From Spirochaeta cellobiosiphila DSM 17781 (GTDB lineage Bacteria; Spirochaetota; Spirochaetia; DSM-17781), in assembly GCF_000426705.1 (NCBI RefSeq), contig NZ_KE384554.1:512714-576713 (forward strand): a stretch of 64,000 bases of DNA, read 5' to 3'. The number at the start of each line of letters is the position of its first letter. The first letter of the stretch is position 1. Below the pieces are notes generated by a model. That model saw nothing but the letters and a program-made list of their open reading frames with translations, was not told the origin of the DNA and made no database searches. This document shows, in pieces, positions 50,452 to 59,612 of this stretch. A program made the position numbers and the translations under genes.

Positions 50452-52632
50452 TTAGAATTTTAACTGCGCTGTAAAACCATTATCCGAATTGATCTTCATC
50501 TGTCCCTTTAGCTGCAGGGCCAGGAGATTGATCAAATTATATCCAAGGATGGTAGAGGATTGTCCTGTTAACTCCTTAGGGGGAATGATATCAAACTCTT
50601 TAACTTCCAGAAATCTTTTGTCATCTGTAATATGAAGATTAATGTTAATATTGATTGGTATATTCTCCTTGTATGAACCTTTTAATAGCCAGCCTATTAT
50701 CTCATTAACGATCAATCCAAAGGGGATAAGACTATCTAATTCGAGGGTTATATTATCAGACACTAAGATTTCAAAATGAATATTCCCAGTGTTATTATTG
50801 GTAGTCTCTACAATAAAACTGGTCAACTGAAGGAGAAACTTCTTAATATCCAGGGATTGCAAATCATCACTATCCATTATTAATTCATGAACAAAGGCCA
50901 TAGACATTATCATGGTCTGGGATCCATGAATGAGCATTTCCAAATCAGTTACATTTTGAATAGAGTCTTTTTGCAGACTGAATAAAGAAGTCACAATGGA
51001 TAGATTATTTTTTACTCTATGATGAACTTCTCTTAGTAATACCTCCTTATCAGCAAGGGCTTTACGTAGTTCATCTAAAACAGTGACCTTATCTGTTATG
51101 TCTTCAAATGATAAAAATATTCTATCCCATGTATCAATAGACCCGGGAACCGTTGATATTTTAATATTCAACCACCGCCAATCATCGGAAAAAGTCTGAC
51201 AATAGAATTCTTCTGTGACTTGATAATTATCCTGATGGAGAGTCTCGATGATTTTAAGCCAGGTATTGCTTTTGTCCTTCTTGAGCCAGGAAATGAATCC
51301 CTCTATTAAGAGATCCTTATTCTCAGCTTTTAATACAGCTAAGCTAGTGGTATTTACATCTATAATACTAAAGTCATAACAATCAATGTTTGCTATTGTT
51401 TTTTTAATGTCCAACTGTTTTTTGATTTTGGATAAATTAACTTCCCATAGAGACATGGGAGAATGTTCAAATAGGCCTTTGAATTTTTCTTCTCTTACCT
51501 TTATTTCTTTGTTGGCATTATTCAGTCGTCTTACGTTTATAATAAGAAACATAATCGTAAGACTCTGGGACAATATAACAAGGACGACAATCAGAATAAT
51601 TCTGCCATATTCTTTTAAATAGTTAATAGGTTCATTAATAATCTTACTATCTGGAGGAAGATCCCCATTGGATATCTGAAACTTTTTTAATTGTCTGTAA
51701 TCAAAATAAAAAGCATTGTGACTATTATTTTCGACTATGGGGATTTCCATTTCAGGATTTTGAAGGAGCTGTTTCATCACTCTAGCGGCTCTCATACCTT
51801 GATCTTTATGAGATATTAACTTTCCCCCCACAATACCCTTTCCCAAACCGTGATACCATAGGTGATAGATGGGAGAATGGCTATTGTTAACTAAAAAAGC
51901 TAAACTCTCGGGAAAAGTCATAAAATTCCCGTTTTTATCTCTATAAGCTGATAATAATAAATAGCTTAGATTTTCTGGATTACCCTTTAATAACTCACCT
52001 AACTCATCATATGTATACTCACTGATATTCAAGACGCTAATAAGGTTCTCAGGGAATTCATTAGACATATTCCGATAGGTTCTAAGGTCCCCCTGCCCGC
52101 TGGTAGTATCATCAGTAATAATGACAATAGAATCTCCCCATTTAGGAACGCCACTCATAAAGCTAAGGGTATCCTTCATGGATACAGACTCAACAAAGCC
52201 TGTAATCTTGGGATTAGTATTTTGTTCTAAAGCAAAATCAATGTTATTCACACCAAAAAAGACGACAGGGATCTTATCAAACATTTGTTCATAATTATCA
52301 ATGACAAAATGTAAGGCATTATCATCAGCTGTAAGAATTCCATCATAAGGAAGATTATGATTTAATTTATACTCTAACCTGTCTTTGAATGTCTGATAAT
52401 TACCCTCTCCCACAAAGCGTTTGCTATCAAAAGCCTCAACATCCATAATATAATAGAAGCCCTCGAGGCCCTCTTTAATACCGTCGATTTGATCATAATA
52501 GGTGGGAAAAGAGGAGTTGTATGAGGCAATAAATAGCAACCTATAAGTACTAGTTTCAACATCTGACCAGGTAGGAATCGCCAGGATACTTAATAAGCCA
52601 TATAAGAATATAAAAAAAAAGTACTTCATCAT
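50452..52632 (-). CDS. Sensor histidine kinase with periplasmic ABC-type sensor, PAS and HisKA_2 domain
   Basis: A 726-residue membrane sensor: signal/anchor at residues 1-20, a periplasmic ABC-substrate-binding-like domain at about 25-325 (FIASYNSSFPTYYDQIDGIK, PVVFFGVNNIDFALEQN, WGDSIVIITDDTTSGQGDL), one membrane helix near 345-368, a PAS domain at about 385-520, then a HisKA_2 motif LREVHHRVKNNLSIVTSLFS with the phosphorylated His. The last 110 residues are the ATPase; an N-box-like GLIVNEIIGWLLKGSYKEN is seen, but the DxGxG (G1) box is absent and the end is FTAQLKF. ATP binding may therefore be impaired. It probably senses a small molecule outside the membrane. Confidence 0.8.
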   Translation of the reverse strand: MMKYFFFIFLYGLLSILAIPTWSDVETSTYRLLFIASYNSSFPTYYDQIDGIKEGLEGFYYIMDVEAFDSKRFVGEGNYQTFKDRLEYKLNHNLPYDGILTADDNALHFVIDNYEQMFDKIPVVFFGVNNIDFALEQNTNPKITGFVESVSMKDTLSFMSGVPKWGDSIVIITDDTTSGQGDLRTYRNMSNEFPENLISVLNISEYTYDELGELLKGNPENLSYLLLSAYRDKNGNFMTFPESLAFLVNNSHSPIYHLWYHGLGKGIVGGKLISHKDQGMRAARVMKQLLQNPEMEIPIVENNSHNAFYFDYRQLKKFQISNGDLPPDSKIINEPINYLKEYGRIILIVVLVILSQSLTIMFLIINVRRLNNANKEIKVREEKFKGLFEHSPMSLWEVNLSKIKKQLDIKKTIANIDCYDFSIIDVNTTSLAVLKAENKDLLIEGFISWLKKDKSNTWLKIIETLHQDNYQVTEEFYCQTFSDDWRWLNIKISTVPGSIDTWDRIFLSFEDITDKVTVLDELRKALADKEVLLREVHHRVKNNLSIVTSLFSLQKDSIQNVTDLEMLIHGSQTMIMSMAFVHELIMDSDDLQSLDIKKFLLQLTSFIVETTNNNTGNIHFEILVSDNITLELDSLIPFGLIVNEIIGWLLKGSYKENIPINININLHITDDKRFLEVKEFDIIPPKELTGQSSTILGYNLINLLALQLKGQMKINSDNGFTAQLKF

Positions 52633-52682
52633 GTATAATTGTAAATGATGAAATACAAAAAAAAAATAAAGAAAGTTATTAA

Positions 52683-53150
52683 TTAATTAAGACCATCCAT
52701 TTCCTTATTCACTAGTTGATCACATTCTTCATTCAGATCGACACCGCTATGGCCTTTTACCCAATTCCATTCCACATTAAGTTTTTCCGTATTATCCTTT
52801 AGCTGTATCCATAATTCACGATTCTTGACAGGTTGCTTGTTGGCTGTTTTCCATCCTCGGGCAATCCAATTATGTATCCACTTAGTGATTCCATTCTTTA
52901 CGTATTGACTATCAGTGTAAATATTAATGGGATATGACAGCCATTCTGGATTCTTTAAAACAAAAGACAAAGCTTCAATAACGGCAGTCAATTCCATTTT
53001 GTTATTTGTAGTCAGCTTATCAGCCCCACTACCGGTGTATTTTTTTCCGTCTATAGTGAGAACATAGGCCCATCCACCAATACCTGGATTTCCTCGACAA
53101 CCACCATCTGTATATATTATGACATCTTTCATGAACAAAGAATCTATCAC
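52683..53150 (-). CDS. rnhA: Ribonuclease HI
   Basis: A 155-residue RNase HI. All four carboxylates are visible: Asp in IIYTDGGCRGNPGIGGWAY, Glu in NNKMELTAVIEAL, Asp in IYTDSQYVKNGI and the C-terminal Asp in NEECDQLVN. The basic handle region ITKWIHNWIARGWKTANKQP and the VKGHSG loop are typical. It degrades RNA in RNA-DNA hybrids in the cytosol. The start may be the ATG at residue 7 (MKDVIIYTDGG). It is divergent from the AAA ATPase gene. Confidence 0.95.
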   Translation of the reverse strand: MIDSLFMKDVIIYTDGGCRGNPGIGGWAYVLTIDGKKYTGSGADKLTTNNKMELTAVIEALSFVLKNPEWLSYPINIYTDSQYVKNGITKWIHNWIARGWKTANKQPVKNRELWIQLKDNTEKLNVEWNWVKGHSGVDLNEECDQLVNKEMDGLN

Positions 53151-53168
53151 AATAGTTGACCAGTGTGA

Positions 53169-54944
53169 ATGGCCTGTCTATACTCAGAAGATATGGCGGA
53201 ACAATTAATTAAACAGAACCTGCCCTTCATTAAAATATTGCCTTCATGGGCTCAAGAGCTATCATACAAGTATTTAAGCAAGACCACGAACCTATATTTA
53301 ATACACGGCAACATACGGGACTTTTTACCTCACAAGATGAACGAAGGCGAATTCATTTTTGCTAAAATTCAGGAATATATATCAGAGGTCCTTTTTGGAA
53401 ACCGGGATATCATCGTTTATTATGACCGTTCCAGCGGGGTTTCCTTCTGTACTGAGGAAATGGAGCATGAGTATATGCTTGCCATGAAGTCAAAATTCAA
53501 GAATCATGATCCGGAAGTCTTCATTGATGTAGATCCTACCAAGGCGTTCTATTATCTTGAACAGTACTTTCTAAGCAATATTAATAAAAATCGCCGTATT
53601 GTTCTCATTATGGATTATGCAGAGACGATCATACCGAATTCTGATATTGGAAGAATGAGTGATGAAGATCGGTATTGCCTGGTTACCTTGAATAGATGGA
53701 GCCATGATCCTGTTTTCACCAATGGAGATATTTCCGTTTTACTATTAACGGAGAATCTAGCCGATTTGGCACCGCGCTTAGTGGCTAGTCCCACAACTGT
53801 TAAGGTTAATATCCCCATCCCTGATGTAAAGGTTAGACAAAAATTCCTGGAGTTCCTCGAAAAACAGGAGAAGCTGATTCTGGGAGGAAGACTAACACCG
53901 GAACGGATGGCTAATTTAACAAGTGGTCTAAACCTGTTGAATTTAAATCAAATAGCTTCTGAGTCCTATCAGGAGGACAAAGAAATCAATTTGGAATATT
54001 TAAAAGAAAGAAAAAAGAGCATTATTGAAAATGAAGCGGCCGGTTTACTTGAGTTTATGGAAACCGAATATGATCTATCAATGATATCCGGGCATAACTT
54101 TGTTAAAAGACGTTTTAAAGATGCAGCCAGGGCAATCAAGCAGGGACGGCTCGATGTTTTACCAATGGGCTATCTGATTGCAGGTCCGGTTGGTACAGGA
54201 AAATCGTTTATGGTTTCCGCTTTCACAGGGGAGATCGGTATCCCCATGGTTAAACTCAAAAACTTCCGCAGTAAGTGGCAAGGGGTTACAGAAAGTAACC
54301 TGGAGAAGATATTAAATATATTGAAAGCCATGAGTCCAGTGGGCGTTATGATTGATGAAGCGGATGCTTTTTTGGGCAATAGAAATCAAGACGGAGACTC
54401 AGGAACGGGTAATAGGATCTTTGCTCAAATCGCCAGTTTTATGGGCAATACAGAATATAGAGGTAAGATTATCTGGTTTCTCATCACTTGCCGCCCTGAT
54501 TTAATTCCTATTGACTTAAAGAGACAGGGACGGGCTGAAGAGCATTTAGCCTTATTTTATCCAGATCAACCTACGGAGTTGGAAGAATTATTTTATACCC
54601 TGATCAAAAAACTCAAATTGAAAGTCCAGAAGGTCAATGCTCTGGATATGTTAAAGAAGCACAAACATAACTATTCCGGAGCTGATCTGGAATCTATTTT
54701 GATTCGGGCCAAATTCAAGGCAGCCATGGAAGGTCATGTTATCATTACCAAAGAAGATTTGGCCCAGTCCATTCAAGACTTTATACCACCCAGTTACCCC
54801 TATGAGATTGAGCTTCAGAATTTGGTTGCCGTCCTTGAATGTACGAGCCGTGAGATGATTCCCAAGAAGTTCCAAAATCTGGAACGTACAAAACTTGTAC
54901 AGGAGATAAAAGATTTAAAACTCCTCATTGGAGAAAGATCCTAG
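53169..54944 (+). CDS. AAA-type ATPase
   Basis: A 591-residue soluble protein. The N-terminal 300 residues form a domain of unknown type with a P-loop-like fold but no Walker A (it contains RRIVLIMDYAETIIPNSDIG, reminiscent of a Walker B). The C-terminal part is a classical AAA module: IAGPVGTGKSFMVSA (Walker A, near residue 340), VGVMIDEADAFLGNRN (Walker B, near 395), IWFLITCRPDLIPIDLKRQG (sensor 1 and arginine finger region) and a lid helix YSGADLESILIRAKF (sensor 2). It resembles CDC48/FtsH-type modules without protease. Its role is unknown. It converges with the WD40 gene. Confidence 0.7.
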   Translation: MACLYSEDMAEQLIKQNLPFIKILPSWAQELSYKYLSKTTNLYLIHGNIRDFLPHKMNEGEFIFAKIQEYISEVLFGNRDIIVYYDRSSGVSFCTEEMEHEYMLAMKSKFKNHDPEVFIDVDPTKAFYYLEQYFLSNINKNRRIVLIMDYAETIIPNSDIGRMSDEDRYCLVTLNRWSHDPVFTNGDISVLLLTENLADLAPRLVASPTTVKVNIPIPDVKVRQKFLEFLEKQEKLILGGRLTPERMANLTSGLNLLNLNQIASESYQEDKEINLEYLKERKKSIIENEAAGLLEFMETEYDLSMISGHNFVKRRFKDAARAIKQGRLDVLPMGYLIAGPVGTGKSFMVSAFTGEIGIPMVKLKNFRSKWQGVTESNLEKILNILKAMSPVGVMIDEADAFLGNRNQDGDSGTGNRIFAQIASFMGNTEYRGKIIWFLITCRPDLIPIDLKRQGRAEEHLALFYPDQPTELEELFYTLIKKLKLKVQKVNALDMLKKHKHNYSGADLESILIRAKFKAAMEGHVIITKEDLAQSIQDFIPPSYPYEIELQNLVAVLECTSREMIPKKFQNLERTKLVQEIKDLKLLIGERS

Positions 54945-54948
54945 AGAT

Positions 54949-57900
54949 CTAACTCATCCAATTATTAAGGAATTCTATAAAATCTAATTTATCCTGTTCG
55001 TCATTATGAACCAGCGCCTCTAATGAGAATTTGCGTTCCCGAAGTTCATTTAGGGACATTCTGTACAATTGGAAAGGGGTTAAGTCATATTCTTTTATTT
55101 GACCATCAACGGATGCGGCAGCTAATTTTTTGCCATTAACACCTATGGCGATCGATTGAACAGCCCCTAATCCTGGGCTGATTTTTTTAACAACCCGTCC
55201 TTCTGGCATCTTCCAGAATCTGAGAGATCTATCAGCACTTCCTGAGACCATAAAGCCATCATCAGGAAAGAACTTTATACTGGATATAACAGAACGATGC
55301 CCTTTAAGATTATTGATCTCAACACCATAGGGCAGATTCCATAAACTTAGGTCATTATCTTCCACTCTAGCTGAGAGCACCGTTGATTCTTGATTAACAA
55401 TCAAATCCCAAACGGGGATTTTGCTCTCTTTGATAATATCCAGCAAAGAACCTTCCAACCAATTCCATTTAAGAATAAGACCATCATCTCCTGAACTAAT
55501 GAGTGTATTACCGGAATCACAAAAACACAGAGCGCTGATATTCTGGGTATGCATGGCTAGCTTCTGTAATTCATCCTTAGTTTCAATATTGACAATGGAT
55601 ATGTCCCTATCTCTACTTCCGGTAAATATATATTGTCCAGAAGGATGTCTCTCGATCACAAGGATACCTTCCTTATGTACGGCAGATTCCCATAATACAG
55701 CCCCATTATTCAGGGAAAATTCTCTTAACATCCCATCATGAAATCCTACCCATATCTTTTTATCAATACGACAGAAAGATTCAGCATAGGAGTTACAATT
55801 ATCACGCCAGAGGAATTTTCCTTTTTTATAGACTAAAAGTTCACCGGTCAAGGAAGCGTATATGAGGTATTCTTCATCAATATAATAGGCAGACAGGACC
55901 CCTTGAATTTGACTGTAAAAAGTTCCTTCCCCGTTTAAGTTCTTAATCCCCCCATTCCCGATTTGGTGGAGTTGAGATCCTTGATATTCTATAGCTAATA
56001 AATCCATTTTACCCCAGATATGGGTAAGTCTATTATCAATAAGTGACCACTGACGAATACTACCTTCTAAGCCAATGGTTAATAGCTGCTCTTCATCGGC
56101 TGTTATATCAACAATCCAGTCACTATGCCCTTCCATGACGTGGATTACGTTTCCAGCATGATCCATTTTGAGGACCTTTCCTTTTTTATCCCCGATAAAG
56201 CAGTATTCTGCCCCTATATACAAGGAGATCCCAGGATGATCAAAGAGCAATTCCCCTGCCCTATTGTAAAGGAATATTTTTTGTTCACCCATAACACCAA
56301 ACAGTTCGGGATTTTGCCCCCAATTAATGCTATGACTCATTTCATTGATTTGAAGAGAGGATTGGAGAGATAATGATGTTGGGTCAAAGACATATATCAC
56401 ATCATCATTACCCAGAACATAATATTCCTTAGATCGAACGCAATGTTTTAGAGGAAGAGCTGTAGAGGGCAAAGGCAGTTCAACCTGTTTTTTCCCATCA
56501 CTCACAATACCTTTATAGGAGATATGGGTATAGGTATTTTTCCTTTCCTCAAGAATCTCCAGTACTTCAGGAAAACCACTGAGATAGCTACCAGAGTCAA
56601 GCTTATAGAGGCCTTTATCACCGATTAACAAATGATACTCTGAACTATATTTATGAAAAGCGTCTTCAACCTCTACGTATTCCCAATTCTCATTTATATA
56701 TTGATGAAAACCTTTTTGATTCCATAGAACAGCATAAATACTATCGTCAATCATACAAACAATGCGAGGTGTACCACTCAATTGTCCTAAATGTTTATCT
56801 GGTCCTGTTTTTGACCATAAAATAACATCCCCTTTCCTATCAGCGCTAAGAAAGGAATCCTCACCGACAAACCAGGCAGAAATGTTTCCTTTATGATTCA
56901 AAGGCGAATGATCTGTCGTTAATAGGCTCCAACTATTCAGGGGGGGTAAAGCTATGTTTTCCTTTAAAAATAATTGATATAACTTCTGAACATAGGGGGA
57001 TTTAAAGGAAGAGAAGTCCTTACTATGAGCTATTGTTTGCAGGATTTCCAATCCCCAGTCCAACTCACTTTGGAGTATCAATTCCTCCCCTATTCTCTGA
57101 TGTTCACTATTGTTCAGATAGGATTCCAGTAATTTACGTTCAAAAGGATAATGCCCTTTACAACGTATTAATTGACTCCCCCCGACCAGGACGTTAATAA
57201 ATTCCTCATAATGCAGCTTTTCTACAGCACTGCACACTATTTTCTTTGCTTTTGTATCTAATAGATAGTAAGCCCTATGAAGGTCTTCAAGTTTGATCTT
57301 TGATTTGGTCTTTTTTATCAGTAAAATATGAAGGGCTTTTAATGCGGGATTATCTCTGTCCTCCCCAATCCAAAGGATCTTGTAAAAAAATCTTAGTAAA
57401 TCCTTTTGAATGGCAGGTATTAGTGAAGATTTAAACCTTTCTAATATTAATTCCCGTGTAGGATCGCCAGCGCCTTCATACTTATATAAATCCAAAGCAA
57501 TACTTTTATTTTGCATAGCCCTGAGAGATGCAGTCTGTAAGCCCTCGTGTCTATCTTTATAGTATTTTTCACCAGCCTCATCCCAGGCTTCTATCGCTTT
57601 ATCAAGTCTATCTAAATTATAATAGGCCACACCGGAATTGACGAGGGCACGCATAGCTTGGTAACGAATCGCATCATTAGAATGGTTACGATACTCTAAA
57701 TAGACATCATCATAGATGGCGATCGCTTCTTCGATCAGGTCATAGCGAGAATGGAGTCGTCCTAACTGTACATAGGCCAAGGCCCTATATTCTGTAAGAT
57801 TTTTGCCACCGACTATTTCTTGTCCAGCATCTAACAATTGATCTATGTAGTATATTAAATCTTCTGTATTATCCCAGGCTTCTTTATTAACTTTTGATCC

Positions 57901-57990
57901 TAATTGGTTCATTAACTGTACAGATTGTTCAAAGGACCTTACTAATTCTTCCATTATGGTGATTTTAATAACAAGAGAGCAGCACGACAA
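54949..57990 (-). CDS. TPR and WD40 repeat protein
   Basis: A 1013-residue soluble protein; the in-frame ATG for MEELVRSFEQSVQLMNQL, 12 codons in, may be the true start. The N-terminal 200 residues are TPR-like helices (LAYVQLGRLHSRYDLIEEAI, NSGVAYYNLDRLDKAIEAWD). From about residue 350 two beta-propellers follow with WD40-type units (GHSDWIVDITADEEQLLTIG, SGDDGLILKWNW, GHRSVISSIKFFPDDGFMVS, GSADRSLRFW). It is probably a scaffold for protein complexes. It overlaps no gene; the stop lies four bases from the AAA gene stop (convergent). Confidence 0.75.
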   Translation of the reverse strand: MSCCSLVIKITIMEELVRSFEQSVQLMNQLGSKVNKEAWDNTEDLIYYIDQLLDAGQEIVGGKNLTEYRALAYVQLGRLHSRYDLIEEAIAIYDDVYLEYRNHSNDAIRYQAMRALVNSGVAYYNLDRLDKAIEAWDEAGEKYYKDRHEGLQTASLRAMQNKSIALDLYKYEGAGDPTRELILERFKSSLIPAIQKDLLRFFYKILWIGEDRDNPALKALHILLIKKTKSKIKLEDLHRAYYLLDTKAKKIVCSAVEKLHYEEFINVLVGGSQLIRCKGHYPFERKLLESYLNNSEHQRIGEELILQSELDWGLEILQTIAHSKDFSSFKSPYVQKLYQLFLKENIALPPLNSWSLLTTDHSPLNHKGNISAWFVGEDSFLSADRKGDVILWSKTGPDKHLGQLSGTPRIVCMIDDSIYAVLWNQKGFHQYINENWEYVEVEDAFHKYSSEYHLLIGDKGLYKLDSGSYLSGFPEVLEILEERKNTYTHISYKGIVSDGKKQVELPLPSTALPLKHCVRSKEYYVLGNDDVIYVFDPTSLSLQSSLQINEMSHSINWGQNPELFGVMGEQKIFLYNRAGELLFDHPGISLYIGAEYCFIGDKKGKVLKMDHAGNVIHVMEGHSDWIVDITADEEQLLTIGLEGSIRQWSLIDNRLTHIWGKMDLLAIEYQGSQLHQIGNGGIKNLNGEGTFYSQIQGVLSAYYIDEEYLIYASLTGELLVYKKGKFLWRDNCNSYAESFCRIDKKIWVGFHDGMLREFSLNNGAVLWESAVHKEGILVIERHPSGQYIFTGSRDRDISIVNIETKDELQKLAMHTQNISALCFCDSGNTLISSGDDGLILKWNWLEGSLLDIIKESKIPVWDLIVNQESTVLSARVEDNDLSLWNLPYGVEINNLKGHRSVISSIKFFPDDGFMVSGSADRSLRFWKMPEGRVVKKISPGLGAVQSIAIGVNGKKLAAASVDGQIKEYDLTPFQLYRMSLNELRERKFSLEALVHNDEQDKLDFIEFLNNWMS

Positions 57991-58067
57991 GCCCTCTTAC
58001 GTTGACAGATCCAGAGGGGACATGTTATTTTGTATCAGCTTTAAACACACTTAATTAAGGACAAAAT

Positions 58068-59612
58068 ATGGCATCTGAAGAGAAGGGTTCTTCCAAGGAT
58101 AAGGTTATCCAGTTTAATAATGGCAAGAACATCAATAAGAAAATAAAAACACATAAAAAGGGGAAAAAAACTAGTTTTACCCAGGTGTTTGTTATCATTA
58201 TACTTGCATTAATAGTTGTTGCCTTTGTTTTCACACCAGTTACGGGGAATCTTGCGAGCAACGCAGCTACCGTCGAATTTGGTAAATATGGGAAAACACC
58301 AATAGAATATACACAGGGAAGTTATTTTGTTAATCAAATCAACATATATAACAACTACAATCAGGGAGTATTTGGTAACAATGTAGATCTTGCTAGACAA
58401 TTTATTTGGAGACAAGCATTTGATGCCACTGTATTACATACAGCCATAATGAATGAATTAAACGAAGCGCATGCTGTGATATCAGATGATACACTGAATA
58501 AAGCCCTTTCCTTTTATCCCGGATATCAGGATAAAAATGGTTTTAGTCAAACGAAATACAACAACACAACCGCCGCAGAAAGAACTTCCATAAGAAAAGG
58601 TTTCAAAGAAGATCTTTTACATCAGCTTTTTGTAAAAGATGTTTTTACAGGGGAATTGGTTAGTGATAATGAAAAACAATTTATCGCAGAACTTGGTCAA
58701 ACCAAAAAGGCTTTTAACTTTCTTGTATGGGAGTATTCTGACTATCCTGATTCTGAGGTCATAGCTTACGGACAGGAACAATCTAAGCTCTTTCAGAGAT
58801 TAGAAGTGAGCAGAATCATTGCTTCCTCAGAAAAAGAAGCCAATGGATACTTGAAGCAGATTGAAGATGGTACTTCTAATTTTACAGATCTTGCCCAATC
58901 AGCGACGACGAACAATTCTGCGTCCTCCACCGGTGATCTGGGAACGAAATATTACTACGAACTAAAGCTGGACTTCACAAATGAATCAGATGTTGATTCC
59001 TTATTTGCCTTAGAAGAAGGAAAAGTAAGTAGCGCTTATGAATCTCCTTTAGGTTGGGTTATTTATCAAGTTAACAAAAAACCTGCCCCTTTGGACTTCT
59101 CAGAAAAAGCTGGACTTGATGTGGTTAGGACTTATTTATCACAAAATGAGAAAGGAAAGCTGGAAGATTATCTAGTGGGACAGGCTACTGCAGCACAAAG
59201 TAATTATTCCTCCTTAGCAGCAGCCTCGGGTGATCTAAATAAGACATTAGAAACAACAGAACCTTTTCCTATGAATTATGGGAATAATGCCTTTATCGAT
59301 GCCAAAGTATCTGATGCTTCAGATGAACCCTTATTTAAAAACCTTGCTTACAACGATAACTTCTTTGAAAAAGCCTACTCTCTACCAACAGGGTCTATAT
59401 CAGAACCTATCATAGAAAGTGGTTACATTGCTATTTTCGAACCAATTTCTGAAGTTACTGAAGCTGTAACAGACACTAATTTAGAAGCAGTAGAATCTTC
59501 TGTTGCCTCTGTTAAACAGCAAGATTTCCAGAACTTGGTACGTAATTCAGATAAATTCAAAGATAATTTCTATGAAGCTTTACAGTCTCCTCTTTTTAGA
59601 ACACAAAAATGA
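58068..59612 (+). CDS. Membrane-anchored peptidyl-prolyl isomerase (SurA/PrsA-like)
   Basis: A 514-residue protein with a short cytosolic basic tail, one membrane helix near residues 44-65 (QVFVIIILALIVVAFVFT), and a large periplasmic part. A SurA-N-like helical region includes RQFIWRQAFDATVLHTAIMN. A PPIC rotamase domain follows at about 245-345 (RIIASSEKEANGYLKQIEDG, FTDLAQSATTNNSASSTGDL, VSSAYESPLGWVIYQVNKK). It helps fold outer-membrane or periplasmic proteins. Its stop overlaps the start of the next gene (ATGATG), so the pair is coupled. Confidence 0.8.
   Translation: MASEEKGSSKDKVIQFNNGKNINKKIKTHKKGKKTSFTQVFVIIILALIVVAFVFTPVTGNLASNAATVEFGKYGKTPIEYTQGSYFVNQINIYNNYNQGVFGNNVDLARQFIWRQAFDATVLHTAIMNELNEAHAVISDDTLNKALSFYPGYQDKNGFSQTKYNNTTAAERTSIRKGFKEDLLHQLFVKDVFTGELVSDNEKQFIAELGQTKKAFNFLVWEYSDYPDSEVIAYGQEQSKLFQRLEVSRIIASSEKEANGYLKQIEDGTSNFTDLAQSATTNNSASSTGDLGTKYYYELKLDFTNESDVDSLFALEEGKVSSAYESPLGWVIYQVNKKPAPLDFSEKAGLDVVRTYLSQNEKGKLEDYLVGQATAAQSNYSSLAAASGDLNKTLETTEPFPMNYGNNAFIDAKVSDASDEPLFKNLAYNDNFFEKAYSLPTGSISEPIIESGYIAIFEPISEVTEAVTDTNLEAVESSVASVKQQDFQNLVRNSDKFKDNFYEALQSPLFRTQK

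Noticed and set aside
53169..57990. AAA ATPase and WD40 protein as an operon or defence pair
   Set aside because: They are convergent, with stops four bases apart, so they are not co-transcribed; the surrounding genes are core functions.
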